Positions 1-13,075 of a stretch of 64,000 nucleotides of DNA are shown piece by piece. Source of the DNA: Ashinkailepas kermadecensis (Eukaryota > Arthropoda > Thecostraca > Neolepadidae). The number at the start of each line of letters is the position of its first letter. The stretch's first letter is position 1. Position numbers and translations under genes: made by a program. Location of the stretch: contig JAOTOM010005058.1 in the NCBI GenBank assembly GCA_034440615.1, positions 124,001 to 188,000 of the forward strand, given 5' to 3'. Below the pieces are notes generated by a model. It worked only from the letters and a program-made list of their open reading frames with translations, did no database searches and had not been told where the DNA came from.

Positions 1-3000
1 AGTGCAGAGTTCTGCAAAATACGGAGCAACAGTTTTTTTTTAAAATGGTGTCGCAAGTCAAGTCATCTGTATCAATCGCAGAGGAGGATTGGTGAAATTA
101 TCATCTCCCAGAACGTGCTTGCTCAGCACATAGATTCGTCATCAGCGGTGTAGTTTCGAAGTGTTCCGGTCAGGCTCGTGGCATCCGTGGCAACTGATCA
201 CGAGGGCCATAATACTGCGGTGCAACTCGCAACCGCACCTCTTGCCTCCCGCTTCACTTCCTCGCCGTTCTTTCCACCTAAATCTATCCATTATCTGCAT
301 GAATCAATAGGATTCAAAGGGCGAATACCCTACCAACTTCGCGACTCCTATCCTAGCTTAGGAAAGCTTTTGGCATCAGCCTGATGTTAGAGCATCCCAC
401 TTAATAGGGTTCAAAGCGCCAGTACGTCTTAGCCAGGCTGGGCACTGTGGGCACGTGCGTCCTCCCCCAGCATAGGTGTAGGTTTCTGAAAATTATTGGG
501 AAGGCACAGTATACGAAGGCAATGGGCGGTCGCAAATATATTGAGGGGCATACCATATAGGGTCCATGTTAAAAGTTGAAATACTTAGGATGGTGCAGCC
601 AACATTGGTGGGGAGGGGGGGGGGAGGACATGTGCCCCTCCAAAGGCATACTAAGTTATGCCCCAGCAGACCATGTCCCCCAATTACTTTAGCATTGCCC
701 TTTGCGTGTGCACTAGGCAAATTCTGGTTGGAAGAGGTTCGTGCCCTCCCCTATCCCCCTGACGATTCCGGCCAGCCACGGGCCTGGGCGCCAACTAGCT
801 TCTGATATCCCAAGTTCAAACTACTTTGTTTTCCCACCATTAAACTCTGGGGTTGATTGGGTTCACCTACTGGCAGGAATGAAGTGTCACTTGTCTTGTT
901 AAAATTACGGGGGAGCTTAAGAATTGCTACCAACCAAACAGGACAGCAAGATTTACCCTCAGGGCGCCACACTTCTCAGTACCGAGGCCACACATTACAA
1001 CTTCAGCGGTGGCTACAGACAGATTCACACACAGAACGGTGCCAGTATCGCGTCCAATGTCACACGATGACCTCGTGCCCCCGATGCTGCGCCCGTGAGC
1101 ACGGTGGAACGCCAGAGGTATTGCCGAGCTGTTCCGACACTGCCCGGCGCGCATTCCAATCGGTCGACATTAAAAAGCTTTCACTCTTTCGAGCTTGACG
1201 CTCCACGCGGTAGTTTTTAGGAATGGAATGCAAAATTCGAGCCTTTGTAGTGCCATGTGGTGCTTGCTTCTCTACAGGTAAGTGGGATTAGATGCAGAAG
1301 CGTGCCGTCATTTCCTGAGTGATACTGCATGGGGAAATAGATGTTAGAATAGATGGTACAGGTCTCACAGGTTTTGGGGCGCCAATAGTCCTACAGCCTA
1401 CATAATTTTCCTCATCCAGGTCATACTGCTGCAGTGATTCCTGATGCTTATGGACCACACATCTACTCCTATATGATTTCCTGGTTGGCTCATTGGAAGC
1501 ATCGCACGCAGTGCGGGCATCGGTGTTGTTTTGCATGTTTTTGAAGGGGAATTTTCCCCCTGAATGTCGGCTTCCCCACAATGTTTTCAACTTTTAGCAT
1601 ATGACCCTATGGAGTGTGCCCCCAATCAATTTGGCCCCACCCATTGCGCCCGCGTATTGTGCCTCCAAAATAACTTACAGAAATCAACGCTCCTGAGTGC
1701 GAGGTAAAATACGCAAAGTCTTGGGTACCCTCCGGCTAAAGCCAGGGACAGGGATCCTCCGGCTAAAACCAAGGAATGAGAGCTTACCAGGGTTGACATA
1801 CTTTGGAGAGACTCGAGTCCTCATGTCCCTTAACCATAGGCTTGATGGGAGTGCACTATGTTAATCGAGCTGGAAAATGCTTGAGGAAATGCTCCGATCA
1901 TTTTAGAAAGCTTTTCTTCACACATTCTGCAAATTATCACCGAAAGTTTTGGTAGTGAGGAGGCTTCAACACTTCCATTAGCCCCGTCGCGACACCCAGC
2001 GACAGCCATATGTAGTTCCGTCGCCTGAGGGTGGCTGTCTGTCTGTGCTTTGAGCATCGCCTGACTGCATACACAATATAGCAAGGTACACACATTCGCC
2101 AGGACACAAATTGAAGAAGCTGTGACCAATTTTAGCTTCCATTGAAGTTGGAATGGAATAGCCGGGCCCTTCCCTTAGGAACGAAAATATATTAGATCAA
2201 AGAAGATTTTTACAGATTTTCACCACCCAAAATCATGAATTTTCAGCGCGCCGAGAGCGTTCCCTATATCATCACATTTTTCTGAGTTCGGCCCCCTTAA
2301 GAATATCCTGGCTGCGCCCCTGACTGAATACAAATTAACATCCCAGGAGAAGCAAATGATCAGTTTGACTGGACAGAACTCAGCACATGCTCTCCAGTGC
2401 AGCCTACATCAATCATTTCATGGGTCGACTCAGGAGCTTTATCGCGAGAAGACTGCAGCCCAGCGCATAGCCAGGGGCTGGCATCACACATACACTCCAA
2501 AGTGGTGCATGCCAATTAATCCTCGTCAATGGAGGGGGGGGGGTGATGCGTCCCCCTAAGGTTTTTCGTGGATGGCTTCCGAACCGCTGAACGGAACCCA
2601 GTGAAACTTTCAGTCCCCCAAGGAGCGTATTTTTCGGAAATTTTTGTAAACATTTTTGTTAGATCATGTTCCGTCACAGAGCTATGACGTCATCAAAAGG
2701 AACACCTACCATTTTTAACGAATTCCCGGATTATCTTACCTTGACATGATATTGTGACCTAAGCGCACATTTGTGCGGCTCAGGCTAATAAATGACGGAA
2801 CTGTCTGAATATCTGTCGACTGAATACATATCCGGACATTGTCCCTAAACCATTTCAAAGTCATTCAAGGTCATCGACCAATGTTGACCTCGGACAATCT
2901 TTTTTTAGTTTGGCGCGACAATCAGAGCTATTTTACGTCCGGAGTGCTATTTTGCCGTCCATTTTAACCCTGAATGGGCGGAAGCAGTGGTTTTGACCAG

Positions 3001-3793
3001 CATTCTATTCAATTTTCAAATGCTTTAAATGGAGCTCATGTCATTACATCCGTAAAGCATCGACGAATACTTTGATGAAAATTAAAAGTGCATATCTGTT
3101 GCAGTTTAGGAAACGTTGGCGATCAAATTATGAAAATTCTCAATTTTGCGAAAGCTCAACACCTGACCTGACCTACAAGATCACCTGTCACATCCAGGTA
3201 CAAAAATCGAATGTCATTCAATCGCGACATCCAGTCCCACCTCACACGCCGTTTTTGTTTCGTCTCTCTAGCACGTTTCGTTTGGAAACGTCAGGGGGTC
3301 ACTCCAACTCCCCCTTCACTGGCGAAGATGACAAAATGTCGCACATGGGGGAGGGTCCAGCGTTACCAGCGTTGACAAAGGGGTGAGTGCGGGACGTAGT
3401 GCTTGATATCTGCAAAGTATGAAGCCTGGGGTCGATCCAGAAGGACCGGTCATTACAAACAAATTTATCGGATTTACAAATACTTCGGATTTGAGCAGTT
3501 ACTATTCGTGACGTCTGCTTAAGACAATATTTATCACATAAAATGTTTGTAGATTTCGAAAAATGACATTTTAGTGCAAACTTTCGGAAACATCGGCCTA
3601 TTTTTGGAGGGGAGGGCATGGCCCCTTTGGCCCACTTAGATACGCCAGTGTGTCAAGCGAACGCATCACTTCTCAACGACGCTAGATTCAAGGATGAGGA
3701 GAACAGTTGGCTGCTGCGACACCCGGCTAGATCCCATGGTGAATGTCCGCTGAAGGGATGCCTAAGGTTCCAAGTGCACACAACTAACAAAAG
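1..3793. other. Unassigned region, possible transposon debris
   Basis: No recognisable gene is seen. Short open frames (longest about 113 codons) lack family signatures. Short G-runs followed by a self-complementary CATGTGCCCC-like motif occur near 605-645, 2530-2555 and 3608-3635. The sequences GGCTGCGCCCCTGA near 2314 and CTTAGATACGCCAGTG near 3637 resemble ends of invertebrate DNA transposons, but no paired ends were established. A short direct repeat (CCTCCGGCTAAA) occurs near 1729 and 1757. Confidence 0.4.
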
Positions 3794-5366
3794 CCGCACA
3801 CTGGGAGACCTGACTGACTTCGGGCGTCGGCACACCACTCCCGACACTGGGACACAGTGCTAGGGACGTCAAGACACGTGTCAAGCCACACACTGGGAGA
3901 CCTGACTGACGTCGGGTGTCGGCACACCACTCCCGACACTGGGACACAGTGCTAGGGACGTCAAGCCACACACTGGGAGACCTGACTGACGTCGGGTGTC
4001 GGCACACCACTCCCGACACTGGGACACAGTGCTGGGGACGTCAAGACACGTGTCAAGCCACACACTGGGAGACCTGACTGACGTCGGGTGTCGGCACACC
4101 ACTCCCGACACTGGGACACAGTGCTAGGGACGTCAAGACACGTGTCAAGCCACACACTGGGAGACCTGACTGACGTCGGGTGTCGGCACACCACTCCCGA
4201 CACTGGGACACAGTGCTGGGGACGTCAAGACACGTGTCAAGCCACACACTGGGAGACCTGACTGACGTCGGGTGTCGGCACACCACTCCCGACACTGGGA
4301 CACAGTGCTGGGGACGCAAGACACGTGTCAAGCCACACACTGGGAGACCTGACTGACGTCGGGTGTCGGCACACCACTCCCGACACTGGGACACAGTGCT
4401 GGGGACGTAAAAACAGTAAGTCAACACACACTGGGAGACCTGACTGACGTCGGGTGTCGGCACACCACTCCCGACACTGGGACACAGTGCTGGGGACGTC
4501 AAGACACGTGTCAAGCCACACACTGGGAGACCTGACTGACGTCGGGTGTCGGCACACCACTCCCGACACTGGGACACAGTGCTAGGGACGTCAAGCACGT
4601 AGTCAAGCACACACTGGGAGACCTGACTGACGTCGGGTGTCGGCACACCACTCCCGACACTGGGACACAGTGCTGGGGACGTCAAGACACGTGTCAAGCC
4701 ACACACTGGGAGACCTACTATGACTCGCACTGGACATGCTGGGACGTCAAGACACGTATCAAGCCACACACGGGGATGACGTCGGGTGTCGGCACACCAC
4801 TCCCGACACTGGGACACAGTGCTGGGGACGTCAAGACACGTGTCAAGCCACACACTGGGAGACCTGACTGACGTCGGGTGTCGGCACACCACTCCCGACA
4901 CTGGGACACAGTGCTGGGGACGTCAAGACACGTGTCAAGCCACACACTGGGAGACCTGACTGACGTCGGGTGTCGGCACACCACTCCCGACACTGGGACA
5001 CAGTGCTGGGGACGTCAAGACACGTGTCAAGCCACACACTGGGAGACCTGACTGACGTCGGGTGTCGGCACACCACTCCCGACACTGGGACACAGTGCTG
5101 GGGACGTCAAGACACGTGTCAAGCCACACACTGGGAGACCTGACTGACGTCGGGTGTCGGCACACCACTCCCGACACTGGGACACAGTGCTGGGGACGTC
5201 AAGACACGTGTCAAGCCACACACTGGGAGACCTGACTGACGTCGGGTCCCCCGTCATGCCACGTGTCAAGCCACACACTGGGAGACCTGACTGACGTCGG
5301 GTGTCGGCACACCACTCCCGACACTGGGACACAGTGCTGGGGACGTCAAGGCACGTGTCAAGCTTC
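3794..5366. repeat. 92-bp tandem satellite, about 17 units
   Basis: A 92-bp unit is repeated head to tail with near identity. Each unit contains GACGTC, the perfect palindrome GACACGTGTC (E-box core CACGTG) and an inverted pair GTGTCGG/CCGACAC with a 10-bp spacer. Shortened or scrambled units occur near 3960, 4716-4790 and 5240-5265. Because 92 is not a multiple of three, the minus strand is open in successive frames (up to 282 codons). These frames repeat the same peptide blocks in rotation and are not taken as genes. The array ends at the target site of a 56-bp retroposed unit. Confidence 0.95.
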
Positions 5367-5422
5367 GTTGTTGTTATTGGGGTTTAGGGGCGCATCAACT
5401 GCCTAGGTTATACAGCGCCCAT
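5367..5422 (-). mobile_element. 56-bp ultra-short retroposed unit, copy 1
   Basis: On the minus strand the unit reads from GGGCGCTGTATAACC through GATGCGCCCCTAAACCCCAA to an AACAACAAC tail. It is flanked by a perfect 15-bp direct repeat, CACGTGTCAAGCTTC, at 5352-5366 and 5423-5437. That is the expected signature of target-primed retroposition. Its core and length match the copies at 15537, 20959 and 47445. Confidence 0.8.
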
Positions 5423-5437
5423 CACGTGTCAAGCTTC

Positions 5438-7564
5438 ATGCCAGTACGACACGGTGCACATGTGGACCATGCATTGCTTCATGTCAAGTAGCGCTGATGC
5501 AATGCAGACTCGAATGACATTGACGGCAAATGGCATTGACCAGCCCATTCAAATGTATGTTTTACCATTGGTTTGCGTATCCAAATAATGCTATTAGTTA
5601 CAATTAAAATTAACCCATGAGAACTAGATCATTATCGTTTGGTAGAGCCTCTGGGATGAAAGTGATGGATACTGTTCAGGCGGGTACTAATTGTAACTAA
5701 ATGTTACGTCAATTATGTTTTCTCCAAATTGAGCTGGCTTGCTTTGGAATTGTGGGTAGCAACTTTCCCATTGCTAATACCTTGTGAACTCTAACACCTT
5801 CGGAAAAGGACAGAACTCCTGTTAATGGTGTTCAGTATGCTTATTACGTTTGAAGGCAATGCGCCGCTTTCAACGGTGACATTTTCAGAAAAATTTGATG
5901 AAATTTCAGGAGACTCGTTTAGTGACGCTGTAAAACCTTTCTAGGTCCGTCTTTACCGGTTGATGGAATGACCTAGTAGTATTTTTTTCTACCAACTGGT
6001 AGTGCCCAAATATGTATTTGTAGTCTAGGGAAAGTTGGTAGCAGTATCCGAGCATGAAGAACAAAATACGTACCATGCCATTTTTCTCAGCACCTTACGG
6101 ATATGTGTTGCACTTGCACTGACGCAGAACTTTGACGACATCCCGTTCTCAACAGGAATCATCCATATTCTTCAACTTGTTGCTGGTTCGAAAACATCTG
6201 GTCTCCAGTATATTTACTCATAATACGCAGCTTTTCCCAAAGTATAACTATTGGGAGAATACATCAGAATTTTGATACAACATAACAAATTACCTCTTGC
6301 TGATTCCTTAGTGAACTATCACCGCAGCGCAGACTGCACGAAGCCTAAAACGGAGCTGAGCTCCGTGAGAGGTGCGGCGATTTGCTATCTTCTAAGCCAT
6401 ATTAAAATAATTACTCTGCAGTCTTTTGTTATAATTTGACTAAATGAGATGCAATTAGGTAGCATTGGCACCAAGTCTGGAGGATATGCACAGACCAAAC
6501 CAAGCTAACGTAGTTATCCAGCCAGCAGTGGCGCTATGGGTGCACGTTTCACATTTTGTCCGGTAACAGGAATCGGCACGATCGTGAGTTTTCGGGTCAC
6601 GGGTGCTTGTTTGCCCTCGTGCCAGTCGTTCATGATCGATGGTGGGCTAAAGCCACACAGACATATTTGTTTATTATGCCAGGCACTTATTTTCATACCA
6701 CAACAGATCATAGTAATCTTAATATTAGCTCTGTGTCGCCAGGTATTGCATCACACACCCCAATCGGACACGTATAGTTTTGTGTAGACGAAGCGCGTGT
6801 TAAAAACATGAACATAAACACCGCAGCGGGCAACTCGTTATCGCCAGAAGCTTCTTCAACAATAATCTGCAAAGGTACCGTCACGAGATTTTGTGATCGC
6901 CAGTGGCAAAAGAGTCAGACAGCTTTGTTTTCCCCTTAATCGTTGTCATAACTAATAGCGCACCTTCTTAGTGCAGAGGCTCCAAACCGGTATATGCTCT
7001 TAACCGGCTCTTAACCTCTCGATCCGGGGACATTCCTAACTCAATTAGTACTCCCATGCAACAGCGGACATGTATTAAATTAAGCCTTACTATGCTTGGA
7101 GATTCTCATACTGTCAGCAGTCTGAAGTCCAAACCTCCTCAAATTAAATGTTCTGGGTTTAAATCCACGTGATGCGACACTTCCTGGCGATTCAAGTCAT
7201 CGCTGCACTTCGGTACGTTGCACTCGCAAGGCATCCTTTACTATGCAATGCTAACGCTGAACGTGTACCATAGCATCATGACAATATCCATGTAAAATTA
7301 GCCGCGCACACTTGAGTCCGCCTGGCTGTCCCTTGATGCCTATCAACCCTGCACGGTTCACACATGGCGACACCTCGGCAGCAGTTCTCGTTGCGCGTGC
7401 AGGCTATCTGCTGGAAGCAAGGGCTTGCAATACGGCCGTGGTGTCCATTGTTTTGTTGAGGCGTACGGCCTTGGTGGTGCAGCCGGCACGTGACCTCTGT
7501 GCTCATCGGCTGGTGTTCCGTGCGCAGTGGCTGCCACCGCCGCGCGCTGCGTTGCCTACATGGA
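5438..7564. other. Non-repetitive region, nothing recognised
   Basis: AT-richer single-copy-looking sequence. Open frames are short (at most about 83 codons) and without family signatures. No RNA gene, paired terminal repeat or tandem array was seen. Confidence 0.4.
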
Positions 7565-8300
7565 ACCTCGCCTCGGAAAATACGTCCAGAGGATGACATC
7601 GGGGAGGCCTCGCCACCCGCGTACCCGGAAGCCTGCCTCGTATAACATGGAAGTCTGCCTCGGATAACATGGAAGCCTGTCTGGTATAACATAGAAGCCT
7701 GCCTCGGACAATACGTCCGGAGGAGACATCGGAGAGGCCTTGCCACCGGCGTACCTGGAAGCCTGCATCGTATAACATGGAAGCTTGCCTCGTATGACAT
7801 GGAAGCCTACCTCGTATAACATAGAAGCCTGCCTCGCATAGCATGGACGTATGCCTCGTATAGCATGGAAGCCTGCCTCGTATAACATGGAAGTCTGCCT
7901 CGGATAACATGGAAGCCTGTCTGGTATAACATAGAAGCCTGCCTCGGACAATACGTCCGGAGGAGACATCGGAGAGGCCTTGCCACCGGCGTACCTGGAA
8001 GCCTGCATCGTATAACATGGAAGCTTTCCTCGTATGACATGGAAGCCTACCTCGTATAACATAGAAGCCTGCCTCGCATAGCATGGACGTATGCCTCGTA
8101 TAGCATGGAAGCCTGCCTCGTATAACATGGAAGCCTGCCTCGTATAACATGGAAGTCTACCTCGCATAACATGGAAGTCTGCCTCGTATAGCATGGACGA
8201 GGCAGACTTCCTCGCCTAACACGGAAGCCTGCATCGCATAACATGGAAGCTGGCCTCGGAAAATACGTCCGGAGGATGACATCGGGGAGGCCTCGCCGCG
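7565..8300. repeat. 22-bp minisatellite with 240-bp higher-order block
   Basis: The basic unit is 22 bp (variants of GCCTCGTATAACATGGAAG plus three bases). A block of about 185 bp beginning near 7631 recurs 240 bp later, near 7871, showing higher-order duplication. The array is bounded by two near-identical copies of a 40-bp segment containing AATACGTCC (near 7577 and 8261). The period is not a multiple of three, so overlapping minus-strand frames of about 210 codons arise from repetition alone. Confidence 0.9.
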
Positions 8301-11039
8301 TCAATCAGATGGTGCAGCTGGGAGGCGAATGCCAACTGTTTGCATTTGGCGATAGTTCAAATGCGGCTGAGACAGAGACGAGTTTGGCGGTGGAGAAGGT
8401 GGTCAGCTCCGGTGCGGCAGCCTGATTTGGTCAGCACCACATACACGACTTGTGAACTACCGCTGCTATGATGTTCATCAATCATCAACCTGTCCCCGAC
8501 GCAGGTTAATGCATGATCTGGGAAAATATAATTTATCCTGAAACGATGTACTCCTATATGAGGAATATCTATCATCTATTCTATCTATTATTATATTTAT
8601 ATATATTATGTGAATCGGCTGTGTGATTATTATCAGACGGCGGATTTTCATTCTTCGTGCAGCATGTGGCATGCATGGTGCCTTTTCCGTCCTCTCAACA
8701 GATGTTTACCATGTCGTAATGAGAACAACAACTGCTCAACAGTTCCAGGACTATGAAGATTGGTGACAAAGGGTAATGTAGATAAACGCTATATCTTGGA
8801 AAATAGATAATTTAGTGCTGTGAAGTAGGTGGGGAGTTGAAGTTTGGAAACCAAATGTTAGATATGATACATAAAAGAGGTATTGTTAGAGGTTATGCGA
8901 TTCACACGGTGCGGTCTGTACACAGGGCCATTGATGGTCCACTAAATAACCAATCTGACCTGTCTAGCATAGCACAAGCATCGGCACACAAAGACTCAAA
9001 GCACATACTGCACATGATGGAATCCGAGCTAGCATGTGGACAGGTTCCGACTTCGTGAGCTCTCAACAAGCATGGCGTGGCTGCTCACCCCGCACCGATA
9101 CGGTACGGTACGTTTCTCTTCCTTTTTCGAAGAGAGTGCGCTTTATTTTCGTTGTATTGCCGATTGTATTGATGAAATAAATATAGTGACGGTCGGCTAA
9201 TGACAGCTGGACAGATACCTAAGTGGTACGAGTGGTAGGGGAAGTACAGGTGGCAACAGTAGCCCTGCAGAGACGTGTTCGGGTGACGACATGAGGTCAT
9301 TGCATGTCCTGAAATGCCAGTCGGACAGCTGATCAGGGATCGACAGTGGTACTGCCGGTGCAGTGTAGTCGCCCCAGCTATTTAAAGCACGCCGGGACCC
9401 CGCACAACAGCACCACTACGCACGCTGCAGCTGTTGCCTGCACGGCACAGCTGTCAATCAGTCATGCAAACTGAGCCGGGATCCAGCGGTTTTGATCCCA
9501 TACTCTCAACTCAGCGAAGCATATCGAAACCAAATGGCAGCAGCGACATTCTCGGCAGGCTGTCACTATGTTTGGTGCTGTAAGTGTTCTGACAACGCAG
9601 CGTGACACCGCACAAAACGGTACGCCTGCACACAACCAAGGGAATATTCACATTCGACACACACCAGCGTGCTGCGAAGTCCGCCCATGTCATCGGTCCG
9701 ACCACCGCAGACGTCCTCTCACTATGCGCTCGGTACTGCCCCAGGCGGGCTTGTTGTCTCCGGACCACTTGTGCCATTCCCGGGTGGGTGGTTTACTCTC
9801 ATTCCAGGGGTCATTGGCGGTGTCGCAGCGTCATTCCCGGCACAAACGTGACACAGTCGGGTCGGCCTTCGCGGCGGAGGCGTGACTTGCCCACTTAGGT
9901 GTCGCTCACAAACAGCTATTACACTGCGAGCTATACAGGAGAGCCGTAGTGCCATTTACATGTCGATCTGTTCTACCAACGAACAAACCGTGATTCTGAG
10001 CACACCTAAACCGTTGAACACATGCAAGCTTGCATGCACCTGGAGTTTTAAAATGGGGATATCTCCTTGGAACGAATGTGTGGTCCCAATGGAGAAGGCG
10101 AGGAGAGGCCACATAGTAATGTGGAAATATACCAAGGTGTAATATGTGAAGCGTGATTTTGACGTGACGTGGAAGGGGAATTGAGATAATGGAAACACAT
10201 TTCCTGTTCAGAAACAATAGGAGACATAATCCGAAAGTAGGCCAAGCTTCCAAGTGGCAGTTGTTGCTTTCCTGATACGCAGTACACTTTGCACACATCC
10301 GAATCTGGATTGGCCTGACCCCGTCAATTGTGCCAGCGGTTCTGAGTGAAGAGTATAACGGGACAAACCGGATTATACCAACTGCCAGGCAGACCATTTC
10401 ACCACATTTTATGCCTATCAGTGCACGTTTACGGCCAGTAAGAATCGAAACGATCTGTAGTCGTCAAACGAGTACGTCTGCACCAAACCGTGTCATCCAC
10501 TGATCTTAAGCAACGCCCTGCACATTTATCAGATAATTGATGAGTGACTAGTTCCGGGACTGACCGATGCGATCGACGATTGAAAGGGAAATGATGCCAT
10601 AGCAGGGGGAAATTGCATTGCATTTCCCACCTCATAGTCAGACTATTGTTACCATATGTCAGCCCTCTTTACTAAAAATGAGTGCATTATCACTCGTCAT
10701 ATGCAATACATACAGACAACACGATCCACATGCATTCCGATTTACTGCGTGCTACTGAACAACTCGTGCCACGAACTAGGCGCTACAGTCAGAACTCTGG
10801 GAACAACAATTTGTATTTGACTGGAGCACCGGCAGCGCCTGACAGGGACTTAGCCAAGGTGGAGGTGGGGGCGGTCGCCAACTCCTTGGGCTCCCACAGG
10901 CCCCTGGCGTGGCCCGAAGGACCACGCCAGGGGCCCGTACGTGATCGTCTACGGGATCGCCATGACGGAGAGAGGAAGGCAAAGATAATTTTTGGTGGTC
11001 ACCGAGGCTGTTGTTGAGCCCCTATGAATATGTACCGGT
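8301..11039. other. Non-repetitive region, weak promoter-like site only
   Basis: No recognisable coding gene. TATTTAAAG lies at 9379-9387, followed by a GC-rich stretch and ATG codons at 9464 and 9568. A donor-like GTAAGTG lies at 9579. A perfect 14-bp inverted repeat sits at 10899-10935. The longest minus-strand frame (163 codons, ending at 9906) shows no known motif. Confidence 0.35.
10899..10935. repeat. Perfect 14-bp stem hairpin
   Basis: GGCCCCTGGCGTGG at 10899-10912 is exactly complementary to 10922-10935 across a 9-base loop. It could be a stable stem in RNA or a small foldback. There is no U-run or gene end beside it, so it is not called a terminator. Confidence 0.7.
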
Positions 11040-11228
11040 CGTCATGAACATTTACGGGCCATTATGAACGTGTACGGACCCTTACGGACGTCTACGCGCC
11101 CTTCCGAACGTCCATTTCGGATGTATACGGGCCCTTACGAACGTCTGCAGGCACTTACAAACGTCTACTGGCCCTTACGGATGCGTGCGGGCCCTTACGG
11201 GAGTCTACGGGCCCATACAAGCGTTTTC
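11040..11228. repeat. 20-bp diverged minisatellite
   Basis: About eight diverged units built on GGCCCTTACGAACGTCTACG follow each other with a roughly 20-bp spacing. Divergence between units suggests an old array. Confidence 0.75.
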
Positions 11229-13075
11229 CGTTCCTTACCGGATACTGAACCGACATCTTTCCAATAAAGTTTTGATATGCCGAAATCCGGCGACTCTAAA
11301 TTTTTTTTTTTGGGGGGGGGGGGGGTAGTCCAGGCCCCCTTCCCAAAATCCGCCATCTCTTCAGGGGGTTTCTGGCCATGTACCTGGCGTCTGACGGTGT
11401 TTGCTTCTGGCACAAGTCGGCTCGCGGCGCTACTTATCTCCGACTACGGCCACATGACTTGGTAACCTCATATACAGCGAGCTCCACGGCTTGCGTGTGG
11501 GCTGGGTAGCGGGTACGCACCCAGCTCAGTGAGTGTGTTTTGAGCTGACTGACATCGTCCTCCGTCAGCTGCTTGATAAGCGTGCGGCTAGGTTATGGCT
11601 ACAGTAAACCAGTAGAATACCTCATGGCAATTCAGTGCGCTACTTAGAATGCGGAAGGGGTGCACTTGATCGACATCATCACTCACGAGAGCGAAACATT
11701 CGGTTATCGTTTCGACAGCCTCCCGGCAAACCATCCTATCACCATCCGCGCACACCGGCAACGCGACAGCTTCAGAATGAATCCAGTATCAATTGCGACA
11801 AAGCACGCGTCGGAATGTTGCCTGAATGTGTTGGGCAGATCTCTGAGGAAATTGATACTGTGGCGGACTTTTTAAAAACACTTTCGGAGCTAGGGCACCG
11901 CTGTCGAATGTAAAGCCACATTAGGATGTAAGGGCGAACAGTGTAGGTTACAAGATCGATCAGCTTCTGGGTCGGGCACACTGTCGATAGGTATATTTTG
12001 AGCAACCTGGCAACCAGTGTAAACCTGAGAAAAAAAGAGAGATTGATACTGAAATGTTTGGCTTTCTTGTCAGCTGCGATTTTCCCGCTCTCGACTGGTT
12101 TCCAGGCTCGGCGTTCTTCACTATATAACACAGATGACTGGTGACGTTTGCATTCGTTGGCAGCTTGTCAAGGCATATTTTTATGGTTCTGCCGACAAAA
12201 GGTGTCCAGTTTTCCTTCTGGTATTTTTGTAGACACGTGAGGCAAAGGCACCGAAGGCTTAATGGGACCACACATCAATCAGTAATCTACTGATGACCAG
12301 CGAACTGAACATCACCCAAACCTGGTCCTTATATCGTCCCCGATCCGCTCGTGACCTCTGGATATTCGGTGACCTGTGAAAGGCCAGTGGCCTCTGACCA
12401 GTCAGTAGTTTGATCCTGACCAGTCATCCACGTGCTAACCTATTCTTCTTGTCAGTAAACGACCCCTGGTCCCTCAGTGTTAGCTGGACTTCTTCAGCAG
12501 AGCTGCCTTGATATGTCCCTCAGATACTATTGTCAGTAGACAGACATGTACCTGTCACTGGCCCCCGAATATTCAATGCATCTGCTGTAAACATGGGAGG
12601 CGCCTGCTGGTCGGCCCAGCAGGCCTCATCGTCTGTATCGCTCGGCCAGGGTGGGAGCAGTATGCTCTGATACTGCGAACCGTTGTCACACGATCGAGCG
12701 ATTTACTGCCCAAACTTTGCCAGTTTCGTGTTCTCACGTAGCTCTGAGATGCCAATGGTTGGTGCGTGACCTGCAGTATCATTGAATCTTAGTTATGACA
12801 TTCTGGGACACCTACTGCACTCACTACATTTTACTTGCAGTTCGAAAATCATTTGGTACGCGTATGTTAAATATTCCGTGTCTTACTTTTGTCATCAAGA
12901 ACATCTGAATCCTTGATCCTTGACATGATTTGATCATAATGATCCTTGATCCTTGATCAAATCAACATGAATGCCTTATGACGCTTAAATACTCACCTTT
13001 TACACGTGGTTGCTGCACACACACACACTTCCATTTCCCACGAATATTGGCGTAGTCTGCTGGATGAACAACGTG
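11229..13075. other. Unassigned region
   Basis: No gene recognised. It contains a T-run next to a run of about 14 G (11300-11325). Near 12905-12960 there is a small cluster of GATCCTTGATCC repeats with internal inverted pieces (TTTGATCA/TGATCAAA). Confidence 0.4.

Noticed and set aside
1830..2129. 99-codon minus-strand frame with hydrophobic start
   Set aside because: No recognisable motif and a length compatible with chance.
3794..5366. CRISPR-like array at 4-5 kb
   Set aside because: Units are 92 bp with no unique spacers; this is a eukaryotic satellite.
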